Of a stretch of DNA of 64,000 nt, positions 23,772 through 30,598 are shown one piece after another. The stretch lies in contig NZ_JBDFMH010000001.1 of NCBI RefSeq assembly GCF_047238125.1, positions 3,100,001 to 3,164,000 on the forward strand, written 5' to 3'. A program made the position numbers and the translations under genes. Position 1 is the first letter of the stretch. Each line of letters starts with the position of its first letter. The notes beneath the pieces are model-generated. The model saw only the letters and a program-made list of their open reading frames with translations. It did no database searches and was not told where the DNA came from. This DNA is from JBDFMH01 sp047238125. Lineage in GTDB: Bacteria > Pseudomonadota > Alphaproteobacteria > Sphingomonadales > Sphingomonadaceae.

Positions 23772-24063
23772 GCTTGCCCAGCACCGACTGGAGCTGCATC
23801 GCCACGCCCATATCGCCTTCGACCTTCAGCTGGCCGCCCATGAATGCGGTCATCGGATTGAGCTCACCCTTGGCGAGCGCCTTGAAATCCTCCCACGAGA
23901 TCTTCACGGTGGCGTCCGCATCACCATCGGTTTCGGTCACCGCGCCGGCCTTGCCGTCGAGCAGGATCACGCCTTCCCCGCCGAAATCGAGCTTCACGAC
24001 CTTCCCCGGCACATAGGCCGAGGCGGCCCCCATCTTGGCTGCAGCTTCGCTTTTCGTCATCAT
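23761..24063 (-). CDS. SCP2 sterol-binding domain protein
   Basis: 100 residues, the length of a single SCP2 domain. It reads VVKLDFGGEGVILLDGKAGAVTETDGDADATVKISWEDFKALAKGELNPMTAFMGGQLKVEGDMGVAMQLQSVL (shown here only as its key segments DATVKISWEDF, GELNPMTAFMGGQLKVEGD). SCP2 domains bind fatty acyl-CoA and other lipids and often accompany acyl-CoA catabolism genes. The operator-like palindrome at 24100-24113, 37 bases upstream, matches the one before putA/MaoC-thiolase and suggests shared control. Start: the first of two adjacent ATGs. Confidence 0.9.
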   Translation of the reverse strand: MMTKSEAAAKMGAASAYVPGKVVKLDFGGEGVILLDGKAGAVTETDGDADATVKISWEDFKALAKGELNPMTAFMGGQLKVEGDMGVAMQLQSVLGKLNG

Positions 24064-24099
24064 GGCTCTCCCGATCGGATCCGCGAGCGATAACCGGGC

Positions 24100-24113
24100 T
24101 GACGTGAACGTCA
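24100..24113. promoter_or_regulatory. Second copy of the LiuR-like operator, before the SCP2 gene
   Basis: TGACGTGAACGTCA has perfect TGACGT/ACGTCA arms and extends to CTGACGTGAACGTCAAG. It shares the TTGACGT-N2-ACGTCAA core with the 18-bp palindrome at 17367-17384. It lies in the leader of the leftward SCP2 gene and about 53 bases before the nagZ start. Confidence 0.62.
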
Positions 24114-24165
24114 AGCGACGTGGCGGGTGCTTCCGGAGCGCCGTCGGCTGATCTAAAGCGGCGGC

Positions 24166-25173
24166 ATGACACCGCTTATCCTTGGCCTGGCCGCCGAAAC
24201 CCTGTCCGATAACGAGCGCGCCTTGTTCCGCGACATCGATCCGGCCGGCTATATCCTGTTCCGCCGCAATTGCGTCGACCGAACCCAGCTGCGCGCGTTG
24301 ACGGATGATCTGCGCGCGCTGGCGGGGCGGGACGACGTGCCGATCCTGATCGATCAGGAAGGTGGTCGGGTCGCACGGCTGCAGCCGCCCGAATGGCCCG
24401 CCTTTCCTGCCGCGGACCGGTTCGCGGCGCTTTACGATATCGCGCCGATCTCCGCGATCGAGGCGGCACGCGTGAATGCGCAGGCGATTGGCACGGTGCT
24501 GGCCGAGCTCGGCATCAATGTGGATTGCCTGCCGCTGCTGGACGTGCGCCAGCCGGGCGCGCACGACATCATCGGCGATCGCGCACTGGGCGAGGAGCCG
24601 ATGCGGGTGGCGGCACTGGGCAAGGCCGTGCTGGATGGGCTGCGCCGGGCAGGGGTCGTCGGCGTGGTCAAGCATGTGCCGGGGCATGGCCGCGCGACTG
24701 CGGACAGCCATGTCGAACTGCCCGTCGTCAATGCCGACGCCGCAGCGCTGGAAACCGATCTGGCACCGTTCATCACGCTGCGTGGCGCGCCGATGGCGAT
24801 GACCGCGCATGTGGTCTACCCCGCCTGGGATGCGGAGCGTTGCGCCAGCCTTTCCCCGATCGTGATCGGGGAGATCATCCGCGGGCGGATCGGCTTCGAC
24901 GGGCTGCTGATGTCGGACGATCTTGGCATGCAGGCGCTGGCCGGCGATTTCGGCGCGCGGGCGGCAGGCGTGATCGCGGCCGGCTGCGACGTGGCGCTGC
25001 ACTGTTCGGGCGACATGGCCGAGATGCAGGCGGTGGCGGGCGCGGTCGGCCCGATATCGGATCAGGCACGCGAACGGCTCGCGCGCGCGATGTCGACGGT
25101 GGCGGCCGGCGCGAGCGCCACGCCTTATGCGGAACTGGCCGAAAAGCGCGACGCGCTGCTGGCGCTGGCGTGA
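24166..25173 (+). CDS. nagZ: Beta-N-acetylhexosaminidase NagZ
   Basis: 335 residues, GH3 family. NagZ removes N-acetylglucosamine from anhydromuropeptides in the cytoplasm during peptidoglycan recycling. Typical blocks are PAGYILFRRNCVD, IDQEGGRVARLQPP, the histidine-containing loop VKHVPGHGRATADSHVELPVV with the catalytic His, PMAMTAHVVYPAWD and the nucleophile segment GLLMSDDLGMQAL. The start ATG is the first of the conserved sequence. scpA follows after a REP-like element. Confidence 0.95.
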   Translation: MTPLILGLAAETLSDNERALFRDIDPAGYILFRRNCVDRTQLRALTDDLRALAGRDDVPILIDQEGGRVARLQPPEWPAFPAADRFAALYDIAPISAIEAARVNAQAIGTVLAELGINVDCLPLLDVRQPGAHDIIGDRALGEEPMRVAALGKAVLDGLRRAGVVGVVKHVPGHGRATADSHVELPVVNADAAALETDLAPFITLRGAPMAMTAHVVYPAWDAERCASLSPIVIGEIIRGRIGFDGLLMSDDLGMQALAGDFGARAAGVIAAGCDVALHCSGDMAEMQAVAGAVGPISDQARERLARAMSTVAAGASATPYAELAEKRDALLALA

Positions 25174-25185
25174 GTCTTACCGGAC

Positions 25186-25275
25186 CGTCATGCTGAACTT
25201 GGTTTGGCATCCACCTTTCAAGCCAAGCGATGCGGTTGATACGGGGGTGGACCCTGAAACAAGTTCAGGGTGACG
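25186..25275. repeat. REP-like palindromic element between nagZ and scpA
   Basis: The left arm CGTCATGCTGAACTTGG (25186 on) and the right arm ending CAAGTTCAGGGTGACG (25275) are inverted copies; inner sequence includes a second imperfect pair (GGCATCCACC with GGGGGTGGACC). The element ends 8 bases before the scpA start codon, so scpA is translated from its very edge. If translated in the scpA frame it gives the string WTLKQVQGDE, a well-known artefact of such repeats. Confidence 0.8.
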
Positions 25276-25283
25276 AAGTGGAT

Positions 25284-26012
25284 ATGGCGAGCGAACCCGA
25301 GACGCTGACGATCGCGCTGGACGGGTGGGAAGGCCCGCTCGATCTGCTGCTGGCCCTGGCGCGCGCGCAGAAAGTGGATCTGCGCGAGCTTTCGATCCTG
25401 GCGCTGGTCGAGCAATATCTGGCCTATGTGAACCAGGCACGCGCGCTGAGGCTGGAGCTGGCCGCCGACTATCTCGTTATGGCGGCCTGGCTGGCCTACC
25501 TAAAATCCTGCCTGCTGCTGCCACGGGATCCCGAGATCGAGCCAAGCCCGGAGGAGCTGGCGCTGCGGCTGCAATTGCGGCTGCAGCGGCTGGATGCGAT
25601 GCGTGAGGCCGGTGCACGGCTGATGGCGCGCGATCGGATCGGCCGCGACACCTTCACCCGCGGTGCGCCCGAAGGGCTGCGGCTGGTGCGGCGCGCGGCA
25701 TGGCAGGCGGGGTTGTTCGATCTGATCGCCGCCTATGGCGCGGTCCGCGCGCGGGCGGCGCCCGTGGTGCATGTCGTGACCAGGCGGCCGGTCTTCTCGC
25801 TGGATCAGGCGCTGGACCGGATCGCGGCGCTGATCGGGCAGCGGCCCGACTGGTCGACGCTGGAAAGCTTTCTGCCGGATGCGTCCGATCCGGATTATCG
25901 CCGGTCGGCACTTGCGTCGAGCTTCGTTGCCGCACTGGAACTGGCGCGGCAGGGTCGGATCGCGCTGGCGCAGGACGCACCGTTCGCGCCGCTGATGGTG
26001 CGCGGGGCATGA
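25284..26012 (+). CDS. scpA: Segregation and condensation protein ScpA
   Basis: 242 residues. Kleisin subunit of the Smc-ScpAB complex. The N-terminal helical domain reads ALDGWEGPLDLLLALARAQKVDLRELSILALVEQYLAYV and AADYLVMAAWLAYLKSCLLLP, both canonical. The ATG at 25284 is chosen; a start at 25230 would encode 18 residues from the REP-like element. The 3' end overlaps scpB (ATGA). Confidence 0.94.
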   Translation: MASEPETLTIALDGWEGPLDLLLALARAQKVDLRELSILALVEQYLAYVNQARALRLELAADYLVMAAWLAYLKSCLLLPRDPEIEPSPEELALRLQLRLQRLDAMREAGARLMARDRIGRDTFTRGAPEGLRLVRRAAWQAGLFDLIAAYGAVRARAAPVVHVVTRRPVFSLDQALDRIAALIGQRPDWSTLESFLPDASDPDYRRSALASSFVAALELARQGRIALAQDAPFAPLMVRGA

Positions 26013-26596
26013 CCCCGCCCGACGAGGTCGTGCGCGCGGTGGAGGCGGCGCTGTTCGCCGCCGAGACGCCGATGAGCGCGGACGAGATTGCGACCGTGGT
26101 GGGCGAGGGGGTCGCGGTGGCGGCGGCGCTCGATCGGCTGGCGCAGGATTATGCAGGCCGCGGCGTCAATCTGGTCGAACGCGGCGGCCGCTGGCATTTT
26201 CAGACCGCACCCGACCTGGGGCACCTGCTGCGCCGCGAGCGCGAGGAGGCCCGCAAGCTCAGCCGCGCCGGTATCGAGACGCTGGCGATCATTGCGTATC
26301 ACGAACCCGTCAGCCGCGCCGAGATCGAGGCGATTCGCGGGGTGCAGGTGGCCAAGGGGACGCTCGACGTGCTGATGGAGGCGGGCTGGGTGCGGCCCGC
26401 GGGCCGCCGCGAAACGCCTGGCCGCCCGCTGACCTATGCGACGACGCCGGCCTTCCTGTCGCATTTCGGCCTGGCCTCGCGCCGCGACCTGCCGGGGATC
26501 GATGACCTGCGTGCCGCCGGGCTGCTCGATCCTGTCGACCTGGCATTCGAAGGGTTGGGCGAGGAGGACGAAAGCGGCTCGGAGACGAGCGACTAG
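26009..26596 (+). CDS. scpB: Segregation and condensation protein ScpB
   Basis: 195 residues. Dimeric winged-helix partner of ScpA and Smc in chromosome condensation. Conserved blocks are VEAALFAAETPMSADEIA, LSRAGIETLAIIAYHEPVSRAEIEAIRGV and GRRETPGRPLTYATTPAFLSHFGL. The start ATG overlaps the scpA stop (ATGA), so the two are coupled. The C-terminal tail is acidic. Confidence 0.95.
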   Translation: MTPPDEVVRAVEAALFAAETPMSADEIATVVGEGVAVAAALDRLAQDYAGRGVNLVERGGRWHFQTAPDLGHLLRREREEARKLSRAGIETLAIIAYHEPVSRAEIEAIRGVQVAKGTLDVLMEAGWVRPAGRRETPGRPLTYATTPAFLSHFGLASRRDLPGIDDLRAAGLLDPVDLAFEGLGEEDESGSETSD

Positions 26597-26682
26597 ATCC
26601 TGCTGCTCCGTCTGGATCCGGGTGGCGCGTTGCATCCGTCTGCCCCGACGCCTATCTTGGGCGGAGCTTCGGGAGATTGATC

Positions 26683-26934
26683 GTGGGTGGTTTCAGCCTC
26701 TGGCACTGGCTTGTGCTCGGTGTCGTCGTTCTGCTGCTGTTCGGGCGCGGCAAGTTCTCCGACGCGATGGGCGATGTCGCCAAGGGCATCAAGAGCTTCA
26801 AGAAGGGTATGTCCGAGGATGACGAGCCGGCCAAGCCGGCCGCTCCCGCGCAGCGCCTGCAGGCGCAGCCGCCGATCGAACCCAACACCGATCGCGATCT
26901 GCAGCCGATGAAGGACGATCGCCCGGCCGGCTGA
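26683..26934 (+). CDS. tatA: Sec-independent protein translocase TatA
   Basis: 83 residues. GTG at 26683 is chosen because it gives the typical GGFSLWHWLVLGVVVLLLFGRGKFSDAMGD start and follows GGGAGA by about 6 bases; a TTG two codons upstream is possible. One transmembrane helix (about residues 5-21), an FGRGK hinge and an amphipathic helix (MGDVAKGIKSFKKGM) precede an acidic, Pro-rich tail. First of tatABC; forms the transport pore for folded proteins. Confidence 0.95.
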   Translation: MGGFSLWHWLVLGVVVLLLFGRGKFSDAMGDVAKGIKSFKKGMSEDDEPAKPAAPAQRLQAQPPIEPNTDRDLQPMKDDRPAG

Positions 26935-26980
26935 TCGCACCCGCTTCCCACGCCCCGCATGCGCGCGTAGGAGCCCAGTC

Positions 26981-27343
26981 ATGTTCGACGTCGCGCCTAC
27001 CGAATTGCTGCTCGTCGCCTTCGTCGCGCTGCTGATCATCGGCCCCAAGGATCTGCCGCGCGCCATGCGCGTGGTCGGTCACTGGGTGGGCCGGGCGCGC
27101 GGCGTGGCGCGCCAGTTCCGATCCGGCTTCGACGAGCTCGTGCGGCAGAGCGAGCTTGAGGAAATGGAAAAGAAATGGGCGGCGGAGAATGCGCGCATCA
27201 TGCGTGAGCATCCGCCGGAAAGCGCGGCCGGCTGGGCTGATCATCCGGCCGAGCCGGAGGATCCCGATGCCGGCCCGCCGCCGGCGATGGAGCCGTTGCC
27301 GCCGCCGCGGGTCGACCTGCACAAGCCGGACGAGCGCGCGTGA
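26981..27343 (+). CDS. tatB: Sec-independent protein translocase TatB
   Basis: 120 residues. One N-terminal membrane helix (FDVAPTELLLVAFVALLIIGP), the TatB hinge IGPKDLPRAMRVVGHWVGR and a longer amphipathic helix (SELEEMEKKWAAENARIMREH) than in TatA, then a disordered Pro-rich tail. With TatC it forms the twin-arginine signal receptor. The stop overlaps the tatC GTG start. Confidence 0.95.
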   Translation: MFDVAPTELLLVAFVALLIIGPKDLPRAMRVVGHWVGRARGVARQFRSGFDELVRQSELEEMEKKWAAENARIMREHPPESAAGWADHPAEPEDPDAGPPPAMEPLPPPRVDLHKPDERA

Positions 27344-28110
27344 AGGATATCGACGACAGCCGCGCGCCGCTGATGGAGCATCTGATCGAACTGCGCCGCC
27401 GGCTGCTGATCTCGATGGCGGCGCTGGCGGCAGCATTCGGGCTATGCCTGTGGCAGGCGCGGCCGATCTTCGCGTTTCTGGTCCAGCCGCTGCTGGCGGC
27501 GGGGCAGGGGCGGCTGATCTACACCAACATCTTCGAAGCATTCTTCGCCGAAGTGAAGGTGGCGTTCTTCGCCGCGATCATGATCGCCTTCCCGGTGCTG
27601 GCCAGCCAGATCTGGCAGTTCGTGGCGCCCGGGCTCTACGCCAAGGAAAAGCGCGCTTTCCTGCCATTCCTGATCATGACGCCGATCCTGTTCCTGTCAG
27701 GCGCGGCGCTGGCCTATTATTTCGCGATGCCGGTGGCGCTGCATTTCCTGCTCGGCTTCCAAGGCAATCTGGGCGGCGTGCAGCAGGAAGCGCTGCCCGG
27801 GGTCGGCAACTACCTCGATTTCGTCACCAAGTTCCTGTTCGGGTTCGGCGTCTCGTTCCTGCTGCCGGTGCTGTTGATGCTGCTGGAGCGCGCCGGCATC
27901 GTGACCCGCCAGCAGCTGGCCGGCGCCCGCCGCTATGCGATCGTCGGCGCGTTCGCAATCGCAGCGGTACTGACCCCGCCGGATGTCGTATCGCAGCTGA
28001 TGTTGGCGATCCCGCTGTGCCTGTTGTTCGAGATCGCGCTGATCGCGATCTGGTTTACCGAGCGCCGCCGCGCGAAGACCGAGGCATCGGCAGGCGAAAC
28101 TGTTTCGTGA
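27340..28110 (+). CDS. tatC: Sec-independent protein translocase TatC
   Basis: 256 residues with six membrane helices. N-terminal MEHLIELRRRLLIS is the twin-arginine recognition surface, followed by IYTNIFEAFFAEVKVAFFAA and PGLYAKEKRAFLPF, which are TatC signatures. GTG start overlapping the tatB stop (GTGA). The gene completes a tatABC operon that starts soon after scpB, a conserved sphingomonad order. Confidence 0.95.
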   Translation: MKDIDDSRAPLMEHLIELRRRLLISMAALAAAFGLCLWQARPIFAFLVQPLLAAGQGRLIYTNIFEAFFAEVKVAFFAAIMIAFPVLASQIWQFVAPGLYAKEKRAFLPFLIMTPILFLSGAALAYYFAMPVALHFLLGFQGNLGGVQQEALPGVGNYLDFVTKFLFGFGVSFLLPVLLMLLERAGIVTRQQLAGARRYAIVGAFAIAAVLTPPDVVSQLMLAIPLCLLFEIALIAIWFTERRRAKTEASAGETVS

Positions 28111-28129
28111 GCGGATCGTTCGCCCGATC

Positions 28130-29878
28130 ATGACAGGGGGCCATGACGATCCGATCGTGCTGACGCGGACCAACGCCGCGCGTGTCGGCAAGCTGGCGGA
28201 CGCGCCCGAATGGGCCTTCCCGTTTCCGCCGCGCGACGGCTGCCGCGTGACGCCGATGATCGAGGCGGCGGAAATGTATCCCGAGCTGGAGCGGATGACG
28301 CTGGCGGCGACGCGCTCCGTTTGGCTGGCGTTCCGCGTGTTCGACCCCGACACAAAAGCGCGGTCGGCCGAGGCGAAGGCGGAGGGGCTGGCGGACTGGA
28401 CGGCGCTGATTAGCGATGCGGTGCGCCGCGGGGTCGAGGTGCGCGTGCTGCTGACCGACTTCGAACCGGTGATGGCCGATCATCTTCATGCCGGATCCTG
28501 GGCGAGCTTTCACCGGTTGCGCGCGCTGGCCGATACGCTGGACGAGCCGAGCCGCGATCGCCTGCAGCTGATCGTGATCCAGCATGAGGGTGAGGTCGGC
28601 TGGGCATGGCGCCAGATGCTGCGGCTGCCGCTGGGCATGAAGCTTCGGCGGATGGTGGCACGGCTGGCGACTGGCGAGGAGGCCGAGGATGGCGGCCTAG
28701 ACAGCCGGCCCGGCCTCTGGCCGCACACGGCCTGGGAAGGGGAACGGCCACGCGGCTGGCGGCGTGGACCACCGCCGCGGCTGTGGCCGGCCACCTATCA
28801 CCAGAAATTCGCGGTGTTCGACGGCCAGATCGCGATGATCGGCGGGCTGGATCTGGACGAGCGCCGCTGGGACGACCGCTGGCACCGACAACGCGCCGAC
28901 CGGACCTGGCACGACATCTCGGCTCGGGTCGAGGGGCCGGCCGCGGGCGATGCCGCACGGCACTTCGCGCGGCTGTGGAACCGCGAACTTCCGCGCTTCC
29001 GCCAGCAGGTGGCCGAATGGACCAGCCGCGTGGAACGACAATTGGTGCTGGATCCATTGACCGAGCTGGGCACGCCCGAACTGCCGGCCGCGATACCCGC
29101 TGGCACGGCGACGGTGCAGATCGCGCGCACCTTGTCGCGACGGTCCAGCCGCGCGTTTGCGTTCGGCCCGGTGGCGCATATCCGAGAACTGCGCGCGGCG
29201 CATCGCCTGCTGATCCGATCGGCGCGGCGGCTGCTTTATATCGAGGCGCAATTCTTCCGGTCGCGGCAGGCGGCCAGCTGGGTGGTGCGCGCGCTGCGCA
29301 CCAATCCGGACCTGGAGGTGATCATCCTGGTGGCGAACGCGCCCGAGGAAGTCGCGTTCGAGGGGCAGGCCGATAATCCCGCACACCGCCATGGCGAATG
29401 GCTGCAGACCCGCGCGTTGGGCCGCATCCAACGCGTCGGCGGTGATCGCGTCGGCCTGTTCTCGCTTGCGAAGCCGGAGCGGGTACGCGGCAGCGAAGCG
29501 GAATTCGATGCCCAGCGCGGCAGTGCGTTCGGGGCCGGGCTGATCCATATCCACGCCAAGATGCTGCTGGCCGACGACGCGACCTGCCTCCTGTCATCCG
29601 CCAACATCAACGGGCGCAGCTTCGACTGGGATACCGAGCTCGGCCTGATCTGGCGCGAGAGCGGCGACGTGCTGACGGCATTCCGGAGATCGCTCTGGCA
29701 GCAATTGCTTGGCGCGCCGCAACCGGACGACGCCGGCCTGGCCGCGTGGCGCGCGGTGGCCGATGCCAATCGCCAGTTGCCGCCCGAACAGCGACAGGGG
29801 TTCGTGATCCCCTATCAACTGGTGCGCGCGCGGCGGTTCGCGCGGCCTTACTGGTTCGTGCCTGACGATCTCGTCTGA
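28130..29878 (+). CDS. Phospholipase D-like (HKD) family protein
   Basis: 582 residues with two HxK-x4-D motifs: TYHQKFAVFDGQIAMIGG (about residues 222-240) and HIHAKMLLADDATCLLSSANIN (about 472-494). Each half also carries the usual strand and helix units before the motif (MYPELERMTLAATRSVWLAFRVFDP; RAAHRLLIRSARRLLYIEAQFF). There is no signal peptide or membrane segment. It follows tatC by 19 bases. Reaction could be phosphatidyl transfer or hydrolysis; a specific substrate cannot be assigned. Confidence 0.88.
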   Translation: MTGGHDDPIVLTRTNAARVGKLADAPEWAFPFPPRDGCRVTPMIEAAEMYPELERMTLAATRSVWLAFRVFDPDTKARSAEAKAEGLADWTALISDAVRRGVEVRVLLTDFEPVMADHLHAGSWASFHRLRALADTLDEPSRDRLQLIVIQHEGEVGWAWRQMLRLPLGMKLRRMVARLATGEEAEDGGLDSRPGLWPHTAWEGERPRGWRRGPPPRLWPATYHQKFAVFDGQIAMIGGLDLDERRWDDRWHRQRADRTWHDISARVEGPAAGDAARHFARLWNRELPRFRQQVAEWTSRVERQLVLDPLTELGTPELPAAIPAGTATVQIARTLSRRSSRAFAFGPVAHIRELRAAHRLLIRSARRLLYIEAQFFRSRQAASWVVRALRTNPDLEVIILVANAPEEVAFEGQADNPAHRHGEWLQTRALGRIQRVGGDRVGLFSLAKPERVRGSEAEFDAQRGSAFGAGLIHIHAKMLLADDATCLLSSANINGRSFDWDTELGLIWRESGDVLTAFRRSLWQQLLGAPQPDDAGLAAWRAVADANRQLPPEQRQGFVIPYQLVRARRFARPYWFVPDDLV

Positions 29879-29894
29879 GTGACAGGTGGGCAAG

Positions 29895-29924
29895 AAAAAA
29901 GCGCCGCCGGCGAACCGGCGACGC
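29895..29924 (-). terminator. Intrinsic terminator of the entericidin gene
   Basis: On the minus strand GCGTCGCCGG-TTCG-CCGGCGGCGC, a 10-bp stem with one G-U and a stable TTCG loop, is followed by six T residues (A-run 29895-29900 on the plus strand). It lies 26 bases past the entericidin stop. Confidence 0.85.
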
Positions 29925-29949
29925 TCTTTCGACATGGTGTCGGCAGTGT

Positions 29950-30078
29950 TTAGTCTGCCGCGTCCTTCACGGCGTCACCCGCCGAGGAGATATCCTTGCC
30001 CGCGCCTTCGACCGTGTTGCAGGCCGAGATCATCAGGCTGCCCGCGACCAGCGCGAGTGCAAAAACCTTACGCACCAT
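29950..30078 (-). CDS. Entericidin A/B family small lipoprotein
   Basis: 42 residues. Minus-strand ATG at 30078 follows an AAAGGAGC Shine-Dalgarno. The protein is a lipoprotein signal (MVRKVFALALVAGSLMISAC) with Cys20 in the lipobox, then the entericidin tail NTVEGAGKDISSAGDAVKDAAD. Entericidins are stress-linked envelope toxin/antidote lipoproteins in enterobacteria and frequent members of the general stress regulon in alphaproteobacteria. A weak EcfG-type promoter (30130-30154) lies about 50 bases upstream and a clear terminator follows. Confidence 0.9.
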   Translation of the reverse strand: MVRKVFALALVAGSLMISACNTVEGAGKDISSAGDAVKDAAD

Positions 30079-30129
30079 GTGATTGCTCCTTTTATCGCCC
30101 GCGCCTTGCCGTCGCGGGGCCGAGGTGGG

Positions 30130-30154
30130 AATGCCCAGCCGCAGTCATTGTTCC
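30130..30154 (-). promoter_or_regulatory. Possible EcfG-type promoter of the entericidin gene
   Basis: On the minus strand GGAAC (30154-30150), a 16-base spacer and CATT (30133-30130) match the EcfG consensus GGAAC-N16/17-CGTT except for one base of the -10. The entericidin start is 52 bases downstream. Confidence 0.4.
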
Positions 30155-30206
30155 GCGTGCGGTCCGACGATTTCAGAGATGATTAAGAGCGTGGCTATCG
30201 CGCCAC

Positions 30207-30306
30207 AAAAAAATATGGGCCCGGAGCGCTGCCGGGGGGAGGATCAGCGCGTCCGGGCCCTTTGGGGCGGATAGCGAGAGCGGGGGGGCAAAAGGTCGCT
30301 ATCCGA
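30207..30306 (-). ncRNA. Candidate EcfG-dependent small RNA with two C-rich hairpin loops
   Basis: About 100 nt on the minus strand. It should start near 30306, just below a perfect EcfG promoter. Hairpin 1 (30304-30269) has a perfect 9-bp stem GGATAGCGA/TCGCTATCC and an 18-nt loop with a run of seven C. Hairpin 2 (30260-30217) has about 15 bp, with arms TCCGGGCCC/GGGCCCGGA and CAGCGC/GCGCTG separated by one bulge, and loop ATCCTCCCCCCGG. It is followed by ATATTTTTTT (30216-30207), an intrinsic terminator. Loops of CCTCCCC type are complementary to Shine-Dalgarno sequences, as in C-rich-loop sRNAs of alphaproteobacteria such as Caulobacter GsrN. There is no open frame with a start. Identity and homology to GsrN are not established. 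Confidence 0.65.
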
Positions 30307-30313
30307 AGTGTAG

Positions 30314-30338
30314 AACGGGCAAGGCGGCAGCGGGTTCC
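30314..30338 (-). promoter_or_regulatory. Perfect EcfG-type promoter driving the candidate sRNA
   Basis: On the minus strand GGAAC (30338-30334), 16 bases, CGTT (30317-30314), an exact match to the general stress sigma factor consensus. The only transcript it could make before a terminator is the about 100-nt RNA at 30207-30306. Confidence 0.72.
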
Positions 30339-30413
30339 AGGGGCTTGTCAACTTTTTTCGGTGCCGGTTTCACAGTCGCGCGTTGACTCGCGGCAACGTA
30401 AAGGAGAGCGCGC

Positions 30414-30593
30414 TTGAGCAAGCCACCCGCCACGCCCCCATCGAGCGATATCGATGGTGCCGACGCCGATGCCCGCGCCGGTCGGCCGTCAACCAGGCCA
30501 GATCCGGATGACACGCGCCGCCTGGAACGCGGCAACGAGGAGGCCCGCGGCCGGCCGCCGAGCGACAGCGGCAGCGAGGCGATCGGCGACTAG
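30414..30593 (+). CDS. Small disordered hydrophilic protein
   Basis: 59 residues from a TTG at 30414 with an excellent AAGGAGA Shine-Dalgarno 7 bases upstream. The sequence (MSKPPATPPSSDIDGADADA ... RPDPDDTRRLERGNEEARG) is rich in Asp, Pro, Arg, Gly and Ser with no hydrophobic segment, so it is predicted to be disordered. No family recognised. It lies between the sRNA promoter and the convergent PhyP-like gene, 5 bases from that gene's stop. A stress-protective role is only a guess from the neighbourhood. Confidence 0.5.
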   Translation: MSKPPATPPSSDIDGADADARAGRPSTRPDPDDTRRLERGNEEARGRPPSDSGSEAIGD

Positions 30594-30598
30594 GCTTA

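Noticed and set aside
25230..25283. N-terminal extension of ScpA (MRLIRGWTLKQVQGDEVD)
   Set aside because: It translates the REP-like element; the ScpA family N-terminus begins at the ATG at 25284.
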